Positions 45,797 to 57,621 of a stretch of 64,000 bases of DNA are shown here, one piece after another. The translations under genes were made by a program, and so were the position numbers. Where the stretch lies: NCBI GenBank assembly GCA_000827495.1, contig KN817541.1, positions 387,413 through 451,412 of the forward strand, written 5' to 3'. Numbering within the stretch: position 1 is the first letter of the stretch; every line of letters starts with the position of its first letter. Below the pieces are notes generated by a model. The model saw only the letters and a program-made list of their open reading frames with translations, searched no databases and was not told the origin of the DNA. Source of the stretch: Hypholoma sublateritium FD-334 SS-4 (Eukaryota; Basidiomycota; Agaricomycetes; Agaricales; Strophariaceae).

Positions 45797-47067
45797 TCAA
45801 AGCACAATCGTCTTTCCCTCCTTCAGGCTCCGCTTTACAGCATCCAAGATGCGATGGTTCTTGACCGCGTCATCAATTGTTGCGTATGGCTGGTCCCCGT
45901 CCGCGTACGCGTCCCATGCGGCGCCTAGAATACCGAGCACGCCCGTTTCGACGCCGGCGATCTCGACCTTCTCGCCATTCAGGTACACCGTAGGGTTCGA
46001 GACGTTCATGAACACGTAGTCATCGGACTCGACGCGGATCGAGCCCTCCTCGCCGTCGATCTCCCACAGGAGGTGCTTGCGCCCCGGCGTGTTCTTGTAC
46101 CCCGTGCGCCAGGTGATGCTAGCGAGCGCGCCGGACTTTAGCAGGCCGGAAATGGCGTAGTGGTCCGGGTTCGTGGCTGGGAGGGTTTTCCCTGTGGGTT
46201 TCCCGTCGGCGCCGACGATCGTCGCTGTGGGGTAAATTATGGTGCCAGTTGCATTTATTGTGCTAAAGTCGCCCAGGACGAATGTAAAGGGATCCAACTG
46301 GTGTCCGACGCTGATGCTCAACGCCGTCGCGCCTTGCAGTGGATGAGTTTATTTAGGGTTGGCGGGCAAATTAATTATCTTACCATTGGCGCTGTCCACC
46401 GTGTACGAGCTGCCCTCAGCCACGAAAGGAGGCCATACGTTAGACTCTCGGGAGACGAAGCCAATCTGTATGCAAATTAAAAGACCCCTGCGTTCACAGT
46501 AAGCATTAACTGCTCACCATCGTCGCTGATCGTACGGCGCCAATTGCACCGGATTGCACTAACTGCTTGACCTAAATGATATAACACAATTTGGGGACTA
46601 TCTGAGACCTAATATGGAGATTCGCTCACCTTTCTGATAACATGAGAGTTGCGCGCTTGGAGGCCGATGAAAGACTTGACACCCTGCTTGTGTGCCGCCG
46701 CTTGAATCTCGAGCGTCTCCTCTAGGCTCCTGCCTGCGGGCCACTCGAGGAAAAAGTTCTTCTTCTGCGCGATTACAGGAAGGACCACGTCTTTGTGGAG
46801 CGGCGTTCTCACTGACACGACGACGAGATCGACGTCCGGGTCGGCGGCGATGAGTCCGCTGTCCCCGTGGTACGCCTTGACGTCGTTCCCAAGCTGCGTA
46901 GCGTACTTCTCGGCGGCAGCTTTCGCTGATGCCTCGTTGGTAGTCGAGACGGCAACGAGCTGATATTTGGTCTGGACCGAAGGTTGAAAGAGCGCTGGAG
47001 CCAGGTTTGTGGCCGCCCACCCCGTGGTGGAAAGCCCGACGAAGCCTACTCTAATGCGCGAGGGCAT
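45797..47067 (-). CDS. Gal80-like Gfo/Idh/MocA protein, unit B
   Basis: Exons 47067-46630, 46571-46518, 46465-46384 and 46332-45797 have exactly the same lengths as in unit A (438, 54, 82 and 536 nt) and give 369 residues. The Rossmann start is VGFVGLSTTGWAATNLAPAL; all Gal80-like blocks are kept. Differences cluster in the middle (RTPLHKDVVLPV in place of KTQYHKGAILPV; FVSRESNVWPPFVAEG in place of FVARENNFWPPVVGEG), while the C-terminal 120 residues are nearly identical to copy A, perhaps by gene conversion. The third intron has an in-frame TAA. Likely a cytoplasmic or nuclear NAD(P)-binding regulator or oxidoreductase. It seems a functional duplicate: no disabling change was found. Confidence 0.88.
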
Positions 47068-48576
47068 GGTCTCAAATGAATAGAGGCAGTGTGTCGATAT
47101 GGGCTGCTTTATACCAGGGATAATGAAAGATCTTCATGGGAAATCGCATCTCAAGGGTTTGCTTACTGGACAAGTTATGGTAGAAAATCCGCTGAGTGAT
47201 CACAAGCTTCTATTTTGCCAATATTTTGCGGTTAATCAACCTTCAATTACGTCATTTGAAATGCATGATAGAAGATGGCATTCGTTGCTCCAAATTATTC
47301 ACTGCCGCGCGATGCCGTCTACCTGTAGTATTTCAGTTGAACGTGGAACGTGGAAACGTTCAATGCTGGTTCAATGTAGGATATAAGTCCACTTAACGAA
47401 GCGCAGGTTTAGGGCGTTAATATGATACTCACAGTGATCCATCCTGCGCGCTTCGTTTCCGTCCACCCCCGCGGTGACGCGTCAAGTCGGCATCCACGAC
47501 GCGTCCTTGACGGAGTGTGCTTGGCAGTGTCCGTGCGGCTAAGGCCTGGTTTTCTCGCTAATGGCAGATCAAAGCAACTCAAAGCAACCATGCCAAAGCA
47601 CATACATAAGGCCCATCAAAATATAGAACCTATTCAAACATTGTAGTCATGCACCTTGAGGTTTGCATGCACCGCTATTTCTTCGTTTCCTAGACCTCGC
47701 TACGGGCTTGAGCCAGGCCCTTTCGAGTCTCTTATCCCTTCTCCGACGATGTTCGTCTCGCGCGACATCAGTAAAGTCAGGGCCCACTGCACAGGCTACA
47801 GAGCCCTGTGCAGATGGGGACCTATACTATGGAACTGGGGGACGCTATGCAGCGGCTGCATAGCGTCCCCTAGTGTCCCCCAGTGCCAGTTTTGGCCCCT
47901 CCAGACCCAGACATTGTTGATGGATTATTAAGTGTACGTGATTATCGGCGCTCTCGCTGCCGTCGAGGGGGGGGGGGGGGGGGGGGCGCACCAGCATCGC
48001 GCATCGTTCTTGGAATCCGCTGTCGCTCTTGCTCTTGTACAGATCCCAGAAACATTTCATCTGCATCATCTGAATCTGATTCTCTCTTTTTCCCAACTTT
48101 TTCCCATCCGTCACAAATTCGATCAAATATCAGATCACGGGGTCACTTATTGAGCCAACCTTGGCGTTGAAACCTTCCAAGGCTCTCGAAACTGTTGTTG
48201 GATTCCTCTTGACGTCTAGGAAGCAACCAGGAAGTAGCCAGGAAGCCAACCTCTTCACAATATTCTAACTCTTTGCTATCCATTGGATATCCACTCCATT
48301 TCACTCATTTATTCTCAGTGATACGACTACCGACGGGTTCAATTACCCCAACAAATCAAACACGGCCTCCTGACGGAATTGTGGTCGGGATACAAGGATT
48401 GGTTGAAAGGTGTTCAGCAAAGGACGGCTTTGGTAGTGGGAATTACGGCCAGCAATCAGCCAACGTGCGTATGTTGATTCTGCATGTGGTTCCCAGTAAT
48501 CACCTGTTCATGCAGACCACGTCGACATTTCTTTGATAACGTCTTCCTCCTTCCTATCCATCTTTGAGACAACGGA
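47068..48576. other. Intergenic region with hairpins and a G20 run
   Basis: From left to right: the Gal80-like promoter (to about 47420), a small GC-rich remnant related to 42781-42880 (about 47440-47570), two strong inverted repeats (47787-47813 and 47838-47870), a run of 20 G (47967-47986), and the promoter of the Zrg17-like gene. No open gene recognised. Confidence 0.5.
47838..47870. repeat. Perfect 16-bp inverted repeat with 1-nt centre
   Basis: The arm GGGGACGCTATGCAGC (47838-47853) is followed by one G and its exact reverse complement (47855-47870). A second inverted repeat, CTGCACAGG...CCTGTGCAG (47787-47795 and 47805-47813), lies 25 bp upstream. It may be a hairpin in RNA or the remnant of a foldback element; it lies between two genes, not right after one. 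Confidence 0.7.
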
Positions 48577-50922
48577 ATGTCTGTGCAAACGCAGCAGATC
48601 CACCGCCGTAAATCTAGCAAAGAGGACGCCCACGACAGCATCCTTATCTCCCCGCCACCGAGCGTAGAAGTGACGGTGCCGGACGACAATGAGATACCGA
48701 CGGTGCGGATAGCAGCACCGCCGTCGCGGGTGCGGACACAGTCGACGCCGCTGAACCCAACATCAGGGGGACCGTACCGATCGACATTCGCTCCTCGGCC
48801 CCTAAACGGGCACTCACTCGCTTCCCCGCTCCGCTCGTCCTTTGCTATGAACGGCCACGCGCGCACCCGGTCGACATCCACCCCGTTCTCACCCGTATCG
48901 CCGTCACCTCTGTCTGCGTCTTTCCCTGCTGTAGTGGCACCTCCAGGCATGCAAGCGTCGCGGTCTGCGTCGGAGGTGCTAGACGGACAGCCCGCAGGCG
49001 CGAAACATGCAAGACGACACTCGCGGATGCATTCGCGCAACCTATCAGTGTTCTTTCCACGTCCAGGCTCGCTGCCACACACCGCTATATCAGAGGACGG
49101 CGGGCAGGAAGTCGAGTTCCCGACTGACGAAGAAGCGCCCCTTGTACCGTCTGCAGGATCGAGTGTGTACCGCCGCGCACCAGTGACACCGCTCGGGCAG
49201 GGCTTCACATTCGGCCAGCGCCCCCCGTCCAATCTGCCCACTCCTGAGTTGATGACAGAGCCCCATTCTGCGACATCCAACTCGTCATCGACATCGAAAC
49301 GCGGACATCATCACAAGCACTCGCTCTCGCACAATTTCTTTTCGTTCCTCGAACCGACCGTAGCACAGCCGGAAGAACTGCACACTCAACCAACACCGAC
49401 GCCAATGTCGCCCTGGGGACCGATATCTGCTATCCCCCCTGACTCTGCTGCTGCGACTGCAGGATTGCGAACGCAATCGCAAAATGGGTTCAAGGTCCCC
49501 GCCCCCCGACAGCAAGAGCTCCCCGAAGTGATATCCCCAATTGGCCTGGCCAGCTCAGTGTCTCAGTTTGTACTCGGTGCTTATCTGTGGGTTATCGGAC
49601 AGCAAGTAGGTTCGCTGTCCGTGACGGGACTTGGTTATTGGGTTGTCTTTGATGCATTCGGTATTGCACTAAGTTGTGTCGTTCCCGCGTGGCTGGCGTC
49701 TGGTGATAAGAAAGGAGAGCGGATACGGAGGTCATTTGGGTGCGTTTTCTCAGTCATTTTATGCACGGCGTCTGAACAATTTGCAGTAATGGAAGGGTGG
49801 AGACAGTTTTGATGTTTGCGCAGGCGGTATATCTGATGTTCTCGTCGGTGTATGTCTGCAAGGAGACCGTCGAGCATCTTCTGTTGAGCTCAGGGGAGGG
49901 ACACCATCATCATCACGGGGACGAGGAAGTAGGCTTTGGGTATGCATTTCTGTGTTTCCTGCAGTGCACCGTCGACTAACGGGTATTCTGCGCAGCATTG
50001 ATTTTCCTATCATTATAACCTTCATCACTTTCATTTCGCTTCTCGGAACTGCAGTCTTCTTTGAAAACAATACAAAAATCGTTAATAGTGAGCATCGTCT
50101 TCGCTCCCTCGTCCTATTCTAACTGCGATCTTGCTCAGTTACTGGCAACCGGATACCCTCGTTAAGCACCCTTCTTCGCTCCGTGTGGGCACCATCGCGC
50201 CACTTGCACGACGCGCCACCGACCACCGCGGTCGCCATCTTTCTCTCCAACCCGTTCGTAGTCAGCCCGCTCCTTTTCTGTCTATCGATTCTCTTTGTCG
50301 CGCTGTTCGTAGCTCCGTAAGTCCCCCCACGTCAATCACAGTCCCGCTTCTGAATTCGCCCTGCATTTGCGCTTGCAGCACCCAGCACCGCATGGCAGAC
50401 CTCGTGCTCGCGATGGCCATCGCCGTGCTGACGTTCAACGTCGCATACCGCGCCTGTGTTGTCCTTGGCGCTGTCCTCCTGCAAACGTCCCCCCCGCGTG
50501 GGCTGTCGAACGGGAAAATGGAGGCGTTCCTCCGCGCCATGCGTGAGGTGAGCCCTACCCTTCCCCGCTGCGCCCACACTCCCGCTGATCATGCTCCCAC
50601 CCACCAGGTCGAGCGGCACCCGCACGTACTACACCTCCCCGCGCCGCACATCTGGCAGCTCACGCCGAGCCTCAAAGCGTCCCCCGTGGCTGCGCTCACG
50701 CACGACGCGTCGCCGCACGCAGCGCGCCCGGCACCGCCAGCGGAGGCGCTGGTGGTGACGCTCGAACTGCACGTGCGCGAGGACCTGGGGGACGCGGACG
50801 TGCTCGCGCTCACGCGCTGGGCATGGGAGCGCTGTGTCGGCGCGCTGGGGAGCTTGCGCGACTTCCGTGAGCCCGGAGAGGAAGGCGGGATGGAGGTCAC
50901 GGTCGGCGTGGTGAAGGGGTAG
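48577..50922 (+). CDS. Zrg17-like cation diffusion facilitator subunit
   Basis: First exon 48577-49739, later exons from 49824 to the stop at 50922. The N-terminal 280 residues are Ser/Pro/Thr-rich and disordered with a His-rich patch (KRGHHHKHS). Then come about six membrane segments: ASSVSQFVLGAYLWVIG, GYWVVFDAFGIALSCVVP, AVYLMFSSVYVCKETVE, IDFPIIITFITFISLLGTAVFF, FVVSPLLFCLSILFVALFV and LVLAMAIAVLTFNVAY. A second His cluster (GEGHHHHHGDEE) sits between segments 3 and 4, as in zinc CDF proteins. The two H-x3-D zinc-site motifs are not kept (VVFDAFGIAL, FNVAYRACVV). In yeast the partner Zrg17 has lost them and works with Msc2 to load zinc into the secretory pathway. The same role is inferred here. 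Confidence 0.82.
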
Positions 50923-51317
50923 GCGTCGGATGGCCTTCTATTCGTCTGTTTTTAGGCGTGGGTCCGTGTGGCCGCACGCTGGTGGGGCGTGAGCGTTGTC
51001 TGTTCGCGCTGGGTTCTTGCTTTCGATCAGAGAGCGCGGCGCGTACGCACGCGGCCCGCTCAATCATAATAGGATGGTATTTATTGGTTTTTGGCGTTCG
51101 TTCGATCTATGGCAACATCACTCGCCATTCCGTGGGTGGGGCTCGCCCATATGCATAACCAATGGTGCGTTGCCGAGGCTTGTTCATCTCCTTTTGCGAT
51201 GCCTTCTCTGGGGCGTGCTCTGAGTCATATCGGACAAGATAAATACCATGCGCGATATGCTATTTGCGTCGAATCGTGTCCCTTCCCAGTCCCACGCGCT
51301 GCTGCACGAGTCACGGA
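50923..51317. other. Intergenic region before amidase 3
   Basis: 3' flank of the Zrg17-like gene and promoter of amidase 3. AGATAAATACC (about 51237-51247) is a TATA-like word some 75 bp before the ATG at 51318. Confidence 0.5.
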
Positions 51318-53505
51318 ATGTCTGGAGAATCTGCTTCTTCCGCAGCACCCACGAGGGCCGACGAGGTGTACCCTGATCTGTACGAGGCGTCTGTGGTGGA
51401 GTTGCAGACGGGGCTGGATGCGGGCCACTTCAGCAGCGTAGATCTGGTGAAGGTGATATTCCCCCTACGGAGAGATTGATCGATCTGGGCGAACTCACAA
51501 CTTTTTGCACACACGTGTATGTAGGCCTATTTTGCGCGTATCGACGAGGTCAATATCAAGGGGCCCGGGCTGCGAGCGGTGCTCGAGGTGAATCCGTCGG
51601 CGCTGGCTCAAGCGGCGGGGCTCGACGAAGAACGCGAGAAGAAAAGGAAGCGCAGCCAGCTGCATGGGATCCCAATTCTTCTGAAGGTGCGGTATGGCGT
51701 GAAGAGCGCACACAATCTCCTCCGCGGCGCTTAATCAGGTTTACACAGGATAACATCGCTACTGTTGCGTCTGAAGGTACGCTCTAGATCCCTCGCCGTT
51801 GAATTTAATGCGAAACAAACGTGTTGGCGATGTAGGCATGAACACAACAGCGGGATCGTATAGTCTAGTCGGCTCAGTCCCGCCCGAGGACGCAGGCGTG
51901 GTTAAGCGCTTGCGCGTAGCGGGTGCTATCATCCTAGGTGCGCCAACCCCGCCACGATGTGCGCCGCACGCTCACCGTGCACCACAATAACATAGGAAAA
52001 GCGAACCTCTCCGAATGGTCGTACTTCCGAGGCGCGCGAGGCGAGCTCCCCGGCGGGTGGTCCGCCCGCGGTGGTCAGGCGACGACCGCTTACTACCCCC
52101 ACGGTGACGCCTGCGGCTCGTCGACGGGCTCGGCCATCGCTGCGTCCATCGGCCTCGCGGCGGTCACGCTCGGCACGGAGACAGACGGGAGTATCATCAG
52201 CCCCTCGAGCAAGAACAACGTTGTCGGGATGAAGCCGACGGTGGGGCTCACGTCCCGCGCAGGAGGTGCGCCGCGTTATTTGGCTGCCACGGCATCTGCT
52301 GATTCTTAGCGCGCGCTGCGCACCAGTGATCCCGGTCTCCGTGGAACAGGACTCCGTTGGTCCAATAACGCGCAGCGTCGCGGACGCAGCGATCGTGCTG
52401 TCCGTCATCGCAGGGCCCGACGCGAACGACGCGGCGACGCATGCGCAGCCGTCGAGCGTACCGGACTACATGGGCGCGCTCAGTCGAGACGCCCTGCGCG
52501 GTAAGCGCATCGGCGTTCCGCGCTGCGTGTATCTGGACCCGCGCCTCAGCGAAGCGGACCCGTCTGTGTTGGTTGCGTTTGAAGCGGCGCTGGATGTGCT
52601 GCGTGGCCTTGGCGCGGAGGTCGTGGACCCTGCGGATCTCCCGAGCGCGGACGACATATACGAGTCGAAGAACGAGTCGATCGTGCTGGGCGTGGACGGG
52701 AAGGTGCGGTACCTGTGGATGTGTGATGCCCATGATTTGCTAGTGCTTAATGTTGAATGGGTTCGCAGATTGGTCTGAATGAGTATCTTGCGTGGCTGAA
52801 GGAGAGCCCGACCGGCGTGCGCTCGCTCGCAGACATCATCAAGTTCAACGACGAGAATCCTGCCCTCGAGAAACCGGAAGGCTTTGAAGGACAAAGCAGG
52901 CGAGTAATCCGGTTCAACAGAAGGCTTTGTTAGTCCACTTACTCGCGCATGGATAGGCTCATAAGCGCCAACGAAACGTCAGGAAGAGACGATAGGTATC
53001 TAGCAGCGTTAGCGTTTGATCACAAAGTAGGTCGCACGCTGGGGATTGACGCAGCACTGAAAAATCACAAACTGGACGCTCTCGTGCTTCCCTCCGCCGA
53101 CTCTGCATGGCAACCTGCAGGCAAGTCGTCTGTCTGTGCATTATCTATGGGCAAATAAATTAAATTCTTTTCTTTTTTCTAGCGCTCGCCGGCTACCCGG
53201 TTATAACGAGTAGGTCCGCTCACCACCCTCCCCATACCGTCTGACACTTCCCGTCCCGAGTTCCCCTCGGGTTTTACCCTGATACCGTATCCATCAAGCT
53301 CAACAATGGCTCGCAGACGCGGCCTGTCTTATGCGCGCCTGGGATGCCTTTCGGGATTACGTTCTTCGGGACGGCGTATTCTGAATTTGAGTTACTTGGC
53401 TTCGCTTTCGCATTTGAGCAGGCAACTCACGCTAGGCTGGCGAGACGTGCGTATCCTGAAGCTATCCCGATGACGCAGCTACGGGATATAGTGGGAAAGG
53501 AATGA
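51318..53505 (+). CDS. Amidase signature enzyme, paralogue 3
   Basis: Ten exons in frame: 51318-51452, 51525-51686, 51749-51776, 51836-51937, 51996-52265, 52327-52703, 52769-52899, 52957-53120, 53183-53209 and 53261-53505, giving 546 residues. The catalytic Lys is residue 99 (GIPILLK). The Ser loop is GSSTGSAIAASIGLA and the nucleophile loop ETDGSI, so the triad is complete. The end TQLRDIVGKE equals the other paralogues. Two introns begin with GC instead of GT (52900 GCGAGT and 53121 GCAAGT); the same introns in paralogues 1 and 2 use GT. It is more GC-rich at third positions than the other two. It sits 37 kb from the tandem pair, so the copy moved or the family is dispersed. Probable cytosolic amide hydrolase of unknown substrate. 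Confidence 0.9.
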
Positions 53506-53723
53506 TCGGCGGATGATTCAGCGACAGGTTAGACCAAGCGTGGTCCAGCCATCTTGCATATTTTCTCAAAACAAGATACAATCGAGTCCCAGTTCCAAAT
53601 ATATGATCAATGTAACCGTTGACTGACACGCTGGTGTACTTCAGGTTTGCTCGAACACGCGTTCTCATCTTCCAAATACATAGATTGAACTAACAAATAC
53701 ATGTCCAAACGATAAGTAAGATA

Positions 53724-56232
53724 TTAGATTTGGTAACGGAATTTCGGATGCCTGTAGCCCATCACCCTGACTTCTTCCTCTGTTTTACCAGTCAGGCGGT
53801 GTTCCCGTTTGCCGCGATCCCGACTCCCGTTCTCCCAGCGAATGTAGATCACACCGAGAGCAGCCACTGCCACCGCAATACAGGCTGCGCCTAAGTTGAG
53901 AGAATTTCCTTGGCGGAAGTTGGGGGAATCTTTCGGTAAGTATGCCCAAACGCTGCAAAGTCGTTGTGTTTTCTCTTGCTATGCGACGATTGAAAACGGC
54001 AGACTCACGCAATTATAGAACCAATCGTCCCGACACCTCAAATATAATCAGAATGTCGGTTTTCCATCACAAGTAGTCTCAATCGCCATGGCAGTCAGCG
54101 CACCTGTTATTGTACCAGCGGTGACCGCACGCATGGTATCAGGAGCAGCGTTGTCTGTGCCCCATATTAAAAACTGTTGCATTTTACACAATGCATGAGA
54201 ATGGGCGATGTATTATGGGGTAGGGAAACTTACCATCGGACCACAAGGTTCGCTGCCAACAAAGGAGAAGAAACACGCCGCATAGCTATCATTCGACACG
54301 TATTTGGCGATTGTTGACATTCAAGAGACGTGGAATCTGCAGGCACTCACCGTGCATGGGGATTCTTGGTGCTTATTGCTATAGCATAGCCTGCAATCTC
54401 AAGTAAGAGAGAGGCAATGATGGGAATTCCTCTTTGCTTCGCATAAAAGCTCCAGAAGATGATGACCATATTCCAGACGAGAGCAATAGCATAGGGCGGT
54501 ACGGTGCGGAGCTGGGCCTGTACCACAGCTGCGAGTAACGCGAATGAGTCGCGGTCGAGATTTGACATGGCTGAATACTTACTGTAATGTCCGACTGCTC
54601 GTCACGGTCGACGTCATGATGTTAGCATCAACTATCGAAATAGCAGGAAGCGTACGAGAATTGACCACTGTTGGAAGGAACAAGCTGAGGCCCTGGAACG
54701 AGACATTGACCATAAGATATCCTATGGAACAAAGTGCCGTCTAGGTACACAGAGAAGAAGAGTTTGAGACAACAATTTATCACCGAAGTATCAATGATGC
54801 GTACCCAGATGTTGAATGAGCGTAGAACTAGGATGACGCTTGCTGGTTCCCTTCTTCCGTCGATCTTCACAATCGCATCAGCATTCAATCTGGAAACGGT
54901 GAGCCTACGTTCTTCTTCGTTGAGGAATCGCGTTTTTAGGGAGTCCCCCGGCATGAAAAACAACAGTAAGCTACCAACGCCGATAGAAACAATTCCTGCA
55001 AGTGAGAAGCCAATTAAACCGCAGTAATAGCACGCCTACAGACAACGGACCTTCAACAAAGAAGATCTACCAGTAACATAGGAAGTCAGATCAACGACGG
55101 AGATAGCAGACGTAACAATCTACTTTTCTCCAACTTTTCACTGGCCCGAAGTCTTGGAGAGAAAGCAGGCCGGATGCTAGGAGGCCCCCAACTAACCGCA
55201 TCTCGACTGAGTGTTCTGATTCTTGCAGAGTAATTTAGAAACGTACAGGCGCCTGCGAGCGTAGGTGCTGTCCCAAAGAAAATTCCGGTACGAATCACCA
55301 GTTCTTTGCGTCGGTAATACTATCATATAATACGTTAAAGATTATCACGCAGCGTTGGAATTCCTTTACATACGCGAGAAAGTAAATATACCAGGGATGG
55401 CTAGAATTTGGCGAGTATATGATGAGCGTAATTAGCAACTCTATGTGGATGACAACGACCGAACTTGCCAGGGTTCCGGCCTCGAATACTCCAAGCAGGA
55501 TACGTGTGGCAATCAATTGCCCGTACGTCTTGATGAACGCCGTCCCCAGTGTCACTACTCCGAAAAGAAGCACCAATATCGCAATCCATATCGAACCTAC
55601 TTGTTTCATGATGATGGTAGAAGGAATATCGGCAAGCGTATACTGATGTAATAATGAGGTTGGATTTCGCTGATGGGTATTTGTCCAATTGAGTATTAGG
55701 AATGAGCGCTTGCTCACGGAGACATAGAATATTGTCAATGCAATGTTGAAGTCGAAGCCTTTCATTCTCAAGTCTTTCTCCAGTCCTACAGTCGTCATGA
55801 ATACGGCAAGCTATTATTTAGCGAGATAGGTCACTTACCAGCGATCTTTGCATTCCCTGTTCATTACGGTAGTTTTATCCCCCATCAAAGCGCCCGAGAT
55901 AGTTAGCGGACAAACCTATGGCAGTCCTGACATGGATCAGTCCTTCAGCATCTAGAAAATCTTGATCCGGGGCAGTATGTGCACCTATCTATGAAATTGA
56001 GGCCATCTAAAAGAATCAGGTACCTACGACGCAGAAATGACCGAGGGTACTCACATAACAATGTAAATAAGGGCAACAATGTATAATCCAACTTGCGAAG
56101 CAGCCTCTTTTCAGCTGTAGGGTCGATCGTGCTGTCAAGTTCATCTGAACGTAAGTAGATTACCCCCTTCTCCGCATATCCCCCAGCGTGAGGGGTGGCA
56201 TCTCTCGTTGAATGTATGCTGTCTTTAGCCAT
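53724..56232 (-). CDS. MFS permease, Dal5-like (anion:cation symporter family)
   Basis: Minus-strand gene with many small exons; start MAKDSIHST at 56232 (an in-frame ATG also lies 15 codons upstream). Joined blocks fit the fungal allantoate/nicotinate-type permease family: LRKLDYTLLPLFTLL, then GLNFIDRTAIGNAKIAGLEKDL read across microexons, FDFNIALTIFYVS, YTLADIPSTIIMKQVGSIW, GVVTLGTAFIKTYGQLIATRILLGVFEAG, RFLNEEERRLTVSRLNADA, NVSFQGLSLFLPTVVN, QLRTVPPYAIALVWN and a tail GKTEEEVRVMGYRHPKFRYQI ending at 53724. Such proteins import small organic anions at the plasma membrane. The junction at about 54550-54660 could not be resolved cleanly, so a local defect is possible. It converges with amidase 3, leaving 218 bp between them. 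Confidence 0.8.
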
Positions 56233-57621
56233 AAGTGTGGAATAGTCTAAACCAGACCAGCGACAGCAGACGTCCATATTTATGGTAGCGCTGCGAGCCT
56301 AGTCTCATGCCCAGACCAGGTCTCACGGGGCTCTCCCATTTGCATCATGGTATGTCAAAATGCCCCGAAAGAAGTCTCCTCTTGTAGAATCACGGGTACA
56401 CGTGTGGCAATTGGGCTGGTTTATCTTGCTTTCCGAGGTGTAAGCTTTGGTTCCAATCTGCTTAAGTACCTGCTCATTCCAATGAAACTCACGCCCAGAG
56501 GAGATCTTGCAGAATTTGTCAGTGTTGAATGAGGCAAGAATGCGGAAAAAGCAGGAGTCGTTTGGAGCATCAAGGTCTGCAGGAATGCTGAACAAGTCTG
56601 TCTTCACCGCGATATTGAACATATGAAGGCACAGCGAAGTAGGCATTCAAGACGATGAGTTGTGCACACTGCAGAGTGCGGCAGTGGAGATAAACGTGAG
56701 GAGAGTTGTCATGTCTAGACTGCATCATTGTCCGACGACCCCCGAGTTGTTGTCCGGCCGGCTCCGGGCGGAGCCGTTGCAGTCTGATGCAATCAGATCG
56801 TATCACTTCGAGTTCGGCGTCTACAACGCCTTGGAAGAAATGCTCAGCAAATAAGTAACAAGCAAGGCCATAGTAAATAACAAACGGTAAGCGTCATTAC
56901 CTGATTAGACTCCTTCGTACCCCTATAACAAGTGAAAATCGACCTGTAGTATATATATTACCTGACTACAAAAACGGATATATTTCTTGCCGCTAGCGTG
57001 CTGACGGTACAATATTTGTATGAAGTCTTCGAGCTGATTCCTCCATTTATATTGCGTAGCATAGTACTCACGCGATTTGTCAGTAAGAAATCTTTCACAG
57101 TAACCAACCCAGCTGGCTGCCTGGCCAACGACCGCCTGAAAGCCTGAAGGTTGCCTAAAAGCTGAGATACCTACATAGGGGTTGAGCCTCGAATGTAGGC
57201 AGTGTGTGAGGTAGCGGACCTGAATAATTGGTGCCACCAGTGAATCGTCTCAATATTGGTAGCAAAGATTGACTGCATATAAAGCTTCTAGTTTGTTTGC
57301 GGCTTACCCAGTCAAAAAAACACGATCTTTAATATCTAGCTATGACTGTCTATAACGTGTCATGAGCGACTTGAGTCGGCATATGACGCAGGAATTGGGG
57401 TTGCCTGCTGACTAGTATCAATTCAAGCCGCTACGACGCGTAGTGGGATGCCGCAAAAGCGAAGGTAAATTTACTGGGGACTAAATTTAGTAATTGCAAC
57501 GTGGACTGCGGGGAAGCTAAAGCAAACGGTATAAAGCCAACTTCCTCACTTCTCTCTGGTTACAGAATCGCCCACAAAGCCTTCAAAAAGAGTTTATCTA
57601 CCTTCAAAAACGCTGAAAAAC
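56233..57621. other. Divergent intergenic region, unresolved coding traces
   Basis: Between the minus-strand permease and the plus-strand SDR. On the minus strand several stop-free stretches (56323-56646, 56570-56806 and 56923-57237) could be exons of a regulator or a decayed gene, for example WVGYCERFLTDKSREYYAT, but no family or splice pattern joins them. The SDR promoter has a TATA-like GGTATAAAGCC (about 57529-57539). Confidence 0.35.

Noticed and set aside
56323..57237. Zn2Cys6 transcription factor next to the permease
   Set aside because: No zinc cluster or fungal regulator motif could be found, and the stop-free stretches do not join by splice sites.
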